Source of the DNA: Candidatus Poseidoniaceae archaeon
GTDB taxonomy: Archaea; Thermoplasmatota; Poseidoniia; Poseidoniales; Poseidoniaceae
DNA: 7,170 nucleotides
Direction of reading: 5' to 3'
Assembly: GCA_013330285.1 (NCBI GenBank)
Contig: DUIP01000143.1
Location: 1-7,170 of the forward strand
Of the stretch, positions 4,621 through 7,170 are shown piece after piece. The stretch's first letter is position 1; each line of letters starts with the position of its first letter. The notes under the pieces were generated by a model. The model searched no databases, was not told the DNA's origin, and saw only the letters and a list, made by a program, of their open reading frames with translations. The position numbers and the translations under genes are program-made.

Positions 4621-7170
4621 TCACTCATAAATCGTCTTCTGGTGAAGAGTGAATGCAGGGACCATACCACTGAGTTGAGCACTTTCAACCAATTGTTTAC
4701 CGTTTGCACTTCGAACAAAAGTGATCTCCCCAGGGCTCACATATTTGTTCCAATACCGTTGATAGACTAAAGCTCGCTCTTTGCTGTTCGCTAGACATGA
4801 GGGGACTGCATGATACATCATCAACGAAACTCGTTGTTTTCTCAAATAGACCGCCAACACCTCAGGCATCAATTTCGAAAGCCATGTGTCGTCAAAGAAT
4901 TTGGACGAACGAGCAATAATGTAACGAGGTTTGTCGAGTGGACCCAGAGCTTCAGTCAAGGCTTTGCTGAATAGTTCTGCTTCCTCAGGAGTTGAATTTT
5001 TCAAATGGAAGCGAACCCATCCACCACCACGATCACCGCCTTGGGCACGGGCAACATGAGTCATCTCGCCCAATTCACGAAGAGAAGCAACGATGGCATT
5101 GCCGATGGCTTGTGTTAGAGAAGCATCGGTCCACACTCGCTTATCCTCCCCAAATTGGAAACCGTTGGAGAAATTAATTCCCGGTTCTGCTTCAATGGCT
5201 GGCTTCTCCTCGATTCCAAATGGCTCTCCAATCCTCCAAAGTTGACGCGTATGGTCACGACTCATTGCTCGGCGGATCATCTCTTCATTGAACATACCCA
5301 TTCCTTCACTTATGCCCTCAGGACGCACGTCGTTAAAGGCCGCATGGACATGTCCTACACCCCGTTCTATAGCGCCATCATCACAAACGCCATACAGTTG
5401 CTTGTGCTTTTCCTTAAACCGCAGGTAATCGTCAAACCCTTTTGTGAATTCATCTGCAACGCAAACGATATCCCAGTTATTGGCAACTTTTTCCTTCCAC
5501 TCTTTATCCAAGCGAATCGAACGTCCACGCAGTTGATTGATGCTCATGCTTGTCGTCACTGTGGTCATGTCGACGAGGACATTAATTCGAGACGCGTCCC
5601 ATCCTTCACCCAGCAATCCGCGGGTGCCGACAAGACATTTGGTGAACCCTTCTTGGAACAACTCAGTAATCATAAGTGAATAATACCGAGGCACCCAATG
5701 CTTTCCTCGACCATGGATTTCATGATATCCGTCATGGACTTGATCTCTGAACGTGACCTGAAGTCCTCTGTCTTTGACCCACTGAACTGCACGTTCTAAG
5801 AATCGCTCGCAAAGATCATCATCGACCAAAACGGTGCTCCCTGTCATCAAAATAGGATCGAGGCGATCACCTGCCTGATGTTTTACAAGTGACCTCAAGA
5901 CTGCTATTGCACCACCTGCTTCCTTATCGAGCACGCCCTCTACAAGTGCTGTTGCAGATGTTTTCTCGAAGTCTGTGACAATGACTGCACGTATCGATGG
6001 CCCGAGAGCCTGCATTTCAACGGTGATGATTTCATTGAGAGCCTCAACTTTGGAGGAGGCATACGCCATCACGCGCCCAACCGGGGAGGCGCATGGACGA
6101 GAACCTGTTTCCGTAATTTGAACGCCTAAGAGTCGTAAGCGGTCAATCACTGATTCAGCCCGTTCATGGTCGGCCTTATTTTTCGAAAGACGCAAACCGT
6201 GACGGACATAGCGATCTAAGACAGACCGTAGCATACTCATTCTGCTCCATGATTCATCACCCTCCAGTATCGGCACAAGAGGGACTCCGCTTGGCAAGGG
6301 TCTGTTTTTTAATTGCAAATATCGACGAGCATTGTTTGCATAGTTTTCATTTTTCGAGTAAAAATGTGTCCAAGAGAGCGTCTCACCTCTATGATTCATC
6401 CTATTTTGGAGGCTGGAATAAATCCAATCATCAAGGGGCTCAATCCGGTCCTTCTCGTCCTCATCAAGAGGACTGCATAAGTCAACAAGGAGCGTCTCGA
6501 ATTGTTCATCAACACCAGCAATGTACTGAAGTTCATGTGGTGCGGGACGTACAAAGTAGCAGAGATCTTGGTAAGGTGCTAGATTGGAAGCACGAACCAA
6601 TGCTGGAACTGGCACTTCGTAATCAACGGGTCCGAAAAATTCCTTGTAGCGTTCTGCATCAACACCTTCGAGATCCTCTGTATCGGGGGGCGTGGCGGTA
6701 AGACCGAGCACAACTGGGTCGTCAAAAAACTCCTTCACTTCTGCAAGAATACGCCCCCAGTGATGCATCAAATGGTGGCACTCATCAAGAATAATCAAGC
6801 CAATACCTACATCTTTGAGGCGCATCAAATTTGCTTTTGCACTTTCATGTAAGGTCCAAAGAGCGTTGCCTTTTCTGGCCACATTATCGCGGACCTTTTT
6901 TCTGTATGTGCTTAATCGCGATGTGTAGTATTTGGGATTCGAAGTTTCAAGGCTTTTCTGCCATGCTTCTGCGGACTCATGACCGTCAGCCTGCTCTTCA
7001 TCAATCAACTTCTCTGCCCACAAGTTCAATGCGGCTTCATCCAAATCCTCGCCACCTTTGCGGGGCATGGTTATCGACTGATAGGTGAGCGAAGTGAGTA
7101 AGCCAGGTTTTTTTGGATCTGTACTGATGAACTCATCTTTTCCATCGAGGTCGAATAAAGAAGTACGTGC
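4621..7170 (-). CDS. Large superfamily 2 DECH-box helicase, N-terminus beyond window edge
   Basis: This is an ATP-driven nucleic-acid translocase or helicase of superfamily 2. The frame stays open to base 7170, giving 849 residues here. The Met at 7068 is therefore probably internal, since the preceding GLLTLSTYQSIT (7105-7069) looks like helicase motif Ib. Walker A should lie outside the window. Numbering from the 7068 Met: motif II LDECHHL (94-100), motif III GLTATP (122-127), then PVDYEVPVPALV and LAPYQDL. A possible motif IV strand is AVIVTDFE (361-368), motif V is LVGTRGLLGEGWDAS (479-493), and motif VI is NQLRGRSIRL with arginine fingers R516 and R519. About 90 residues lie between motifs Ib and II, and a large insert (about 170-350) lies between motifs III and IV. 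A C-terminal domain of about 245 residues begins near ERGVGHVHAAF. From memory the sequence resembles long 'DEAD/DEAH box helicase' proteins of Actinobacteria. Whether it serves repair, RNA metabolism or defence cannot be decided. The stop is TGA at 4623-4621. Confidence 0.92.
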   Translation of the reverse strand, partial: ARTSLFDLDGKDEFISTDPKKPGLLTSLTYQSITMPRKGGEDLDEAALNLWAEKLIDEEQADGHESAEAWQKSLETSNPKYYTSRLSTYRKKVRDNVARKGNALWTLHESAKANLMRLKDVGIGLIILDECHHLMHHWGRILAEVKEFFDDPVVLGLTATPPDTEDLEGVDAERYKEFFGPVDYEVPVPALVRASNLAPYQDLCYFVRPAPHELQYIAGVDEQFETLLVDLCSPLDEDEKDRIEPLDDWIYSSLQNRMNHRGETLSWTHFYSKNENYANNARRYLQLKNRPLPSGVPLVPILEGDESWSRMSMLRSVLDRYVRHGLRLSKNKADHERAESVIDRLRLLGVQITETGSRPCASPVGRVMAYASSKVEALNEIITVEMQALGPSIRAVIVTDFEKTSATALVEGVLDKEAGGAIAVLRSLVKHQAGDRLDPILMTGSTVLVDDDLCERFLERAVQWVKDRGLQVTFRDQVHDGYHEIHGRGKHWVPRYYSLMITELFQEGFTKCLVGTRGLLGEGWDASRINVLVDMTTVTTSMSINQLRGRSIRLDKEWKEKVANNWDIVCVADEFTKGFDDYLRFKEKHKQLYGVCDDGAIERGVGHVHAAFNDVRPEGISEGMGMFNEEMIRRAMSRDHTRQLWRIGEPFGIEEKPAIEAEPGINFSNGFQFGEDKRVWTDASLTQAIGNAIVASLRELGEMTHVARAQGGDRGGGWVRFHLKNSTPEEAELFSKALTEALGPLDKPRYIIARSSKFFDDTWLSKLMPEVLAVYLRKQRVSLMMYHAVPSCLANSKERALVYQRYWNKYVSPGEITFVRSANGKQLVESAQLSGMVPAFTLHQKTIYE

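Noticed and set aside
5155..5679. 174-codon plus-strand ORF inside the helicase gene
   Set aside because: It is antisense to the conserved helicase motifs V and VI, its translation shows no recognisable domain, and it has no supporting start signal; it is a shadow of the real gene.

Overview
The window looks like chromosomal DNA of an archaeon, most likely a marine Thermoplasmatota / Marine Group II (Poseidoniales) relative. The case rests on an archaeo-eukaryotic-type primase catalytic protein, an AN1-like zinc finger on a membrane protein, and close packing of ordinary metabolic genes. The lineage is inferred from gene content; no rRNA or phylogenetic marker lies in the window. No tRNA, rRNA, CRISPR array, insertion sequence or origin was recognised.

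Left part (1-3008, + strand): the 3' end of sucC, sucD and a primase-like gene form a probable operon. sucC and sucD overlap by one base (TAATG), with a strong Shine-Dalgarno inside the end of sucC. Together they encode the two subunits of succinyl-CoA ligase (TCA cycle). Thirty bases later comes a 436-residue archaeo-eukaryotic primase (PriS-like). It keeps the catalytic motifs, but its core is unusually compact and it carries a long unrecognised C-terminal region.

Middle (3009-3283): a gene-free gap with a perfect 11-bp hairpin followed by five T, which probably ends the sucCD-primase transcript. The leader of the next gene follows.

Right part: 3284-4618 (+) encodes a two-pass membrane protein. 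It has a DUF3592-like extracytoplasmic module, a Gly/Ala-rich cytoplasmic linker and a C-terminal AN1-like zinc finger. It converges, with only 2 bp between stop codons, on a large minus-strand superfamily 2 DECH-box helicase (4621 to beyond 7170). The helicase N-terminus, including the Walker A motif, lies outside the window. Its sequence resembles a long helicase family I remember from Actinobacteria.

The two halves show no clear functional link. The left operon pairs central metabolism with a replication or repair enzyme. The right half pairs a novel membrane/zinc-finger protein with a nucleic-acid motor. The most unusual items are the compact primase with its C-terminal extension and the DUF3592-AN1 membrane protein.
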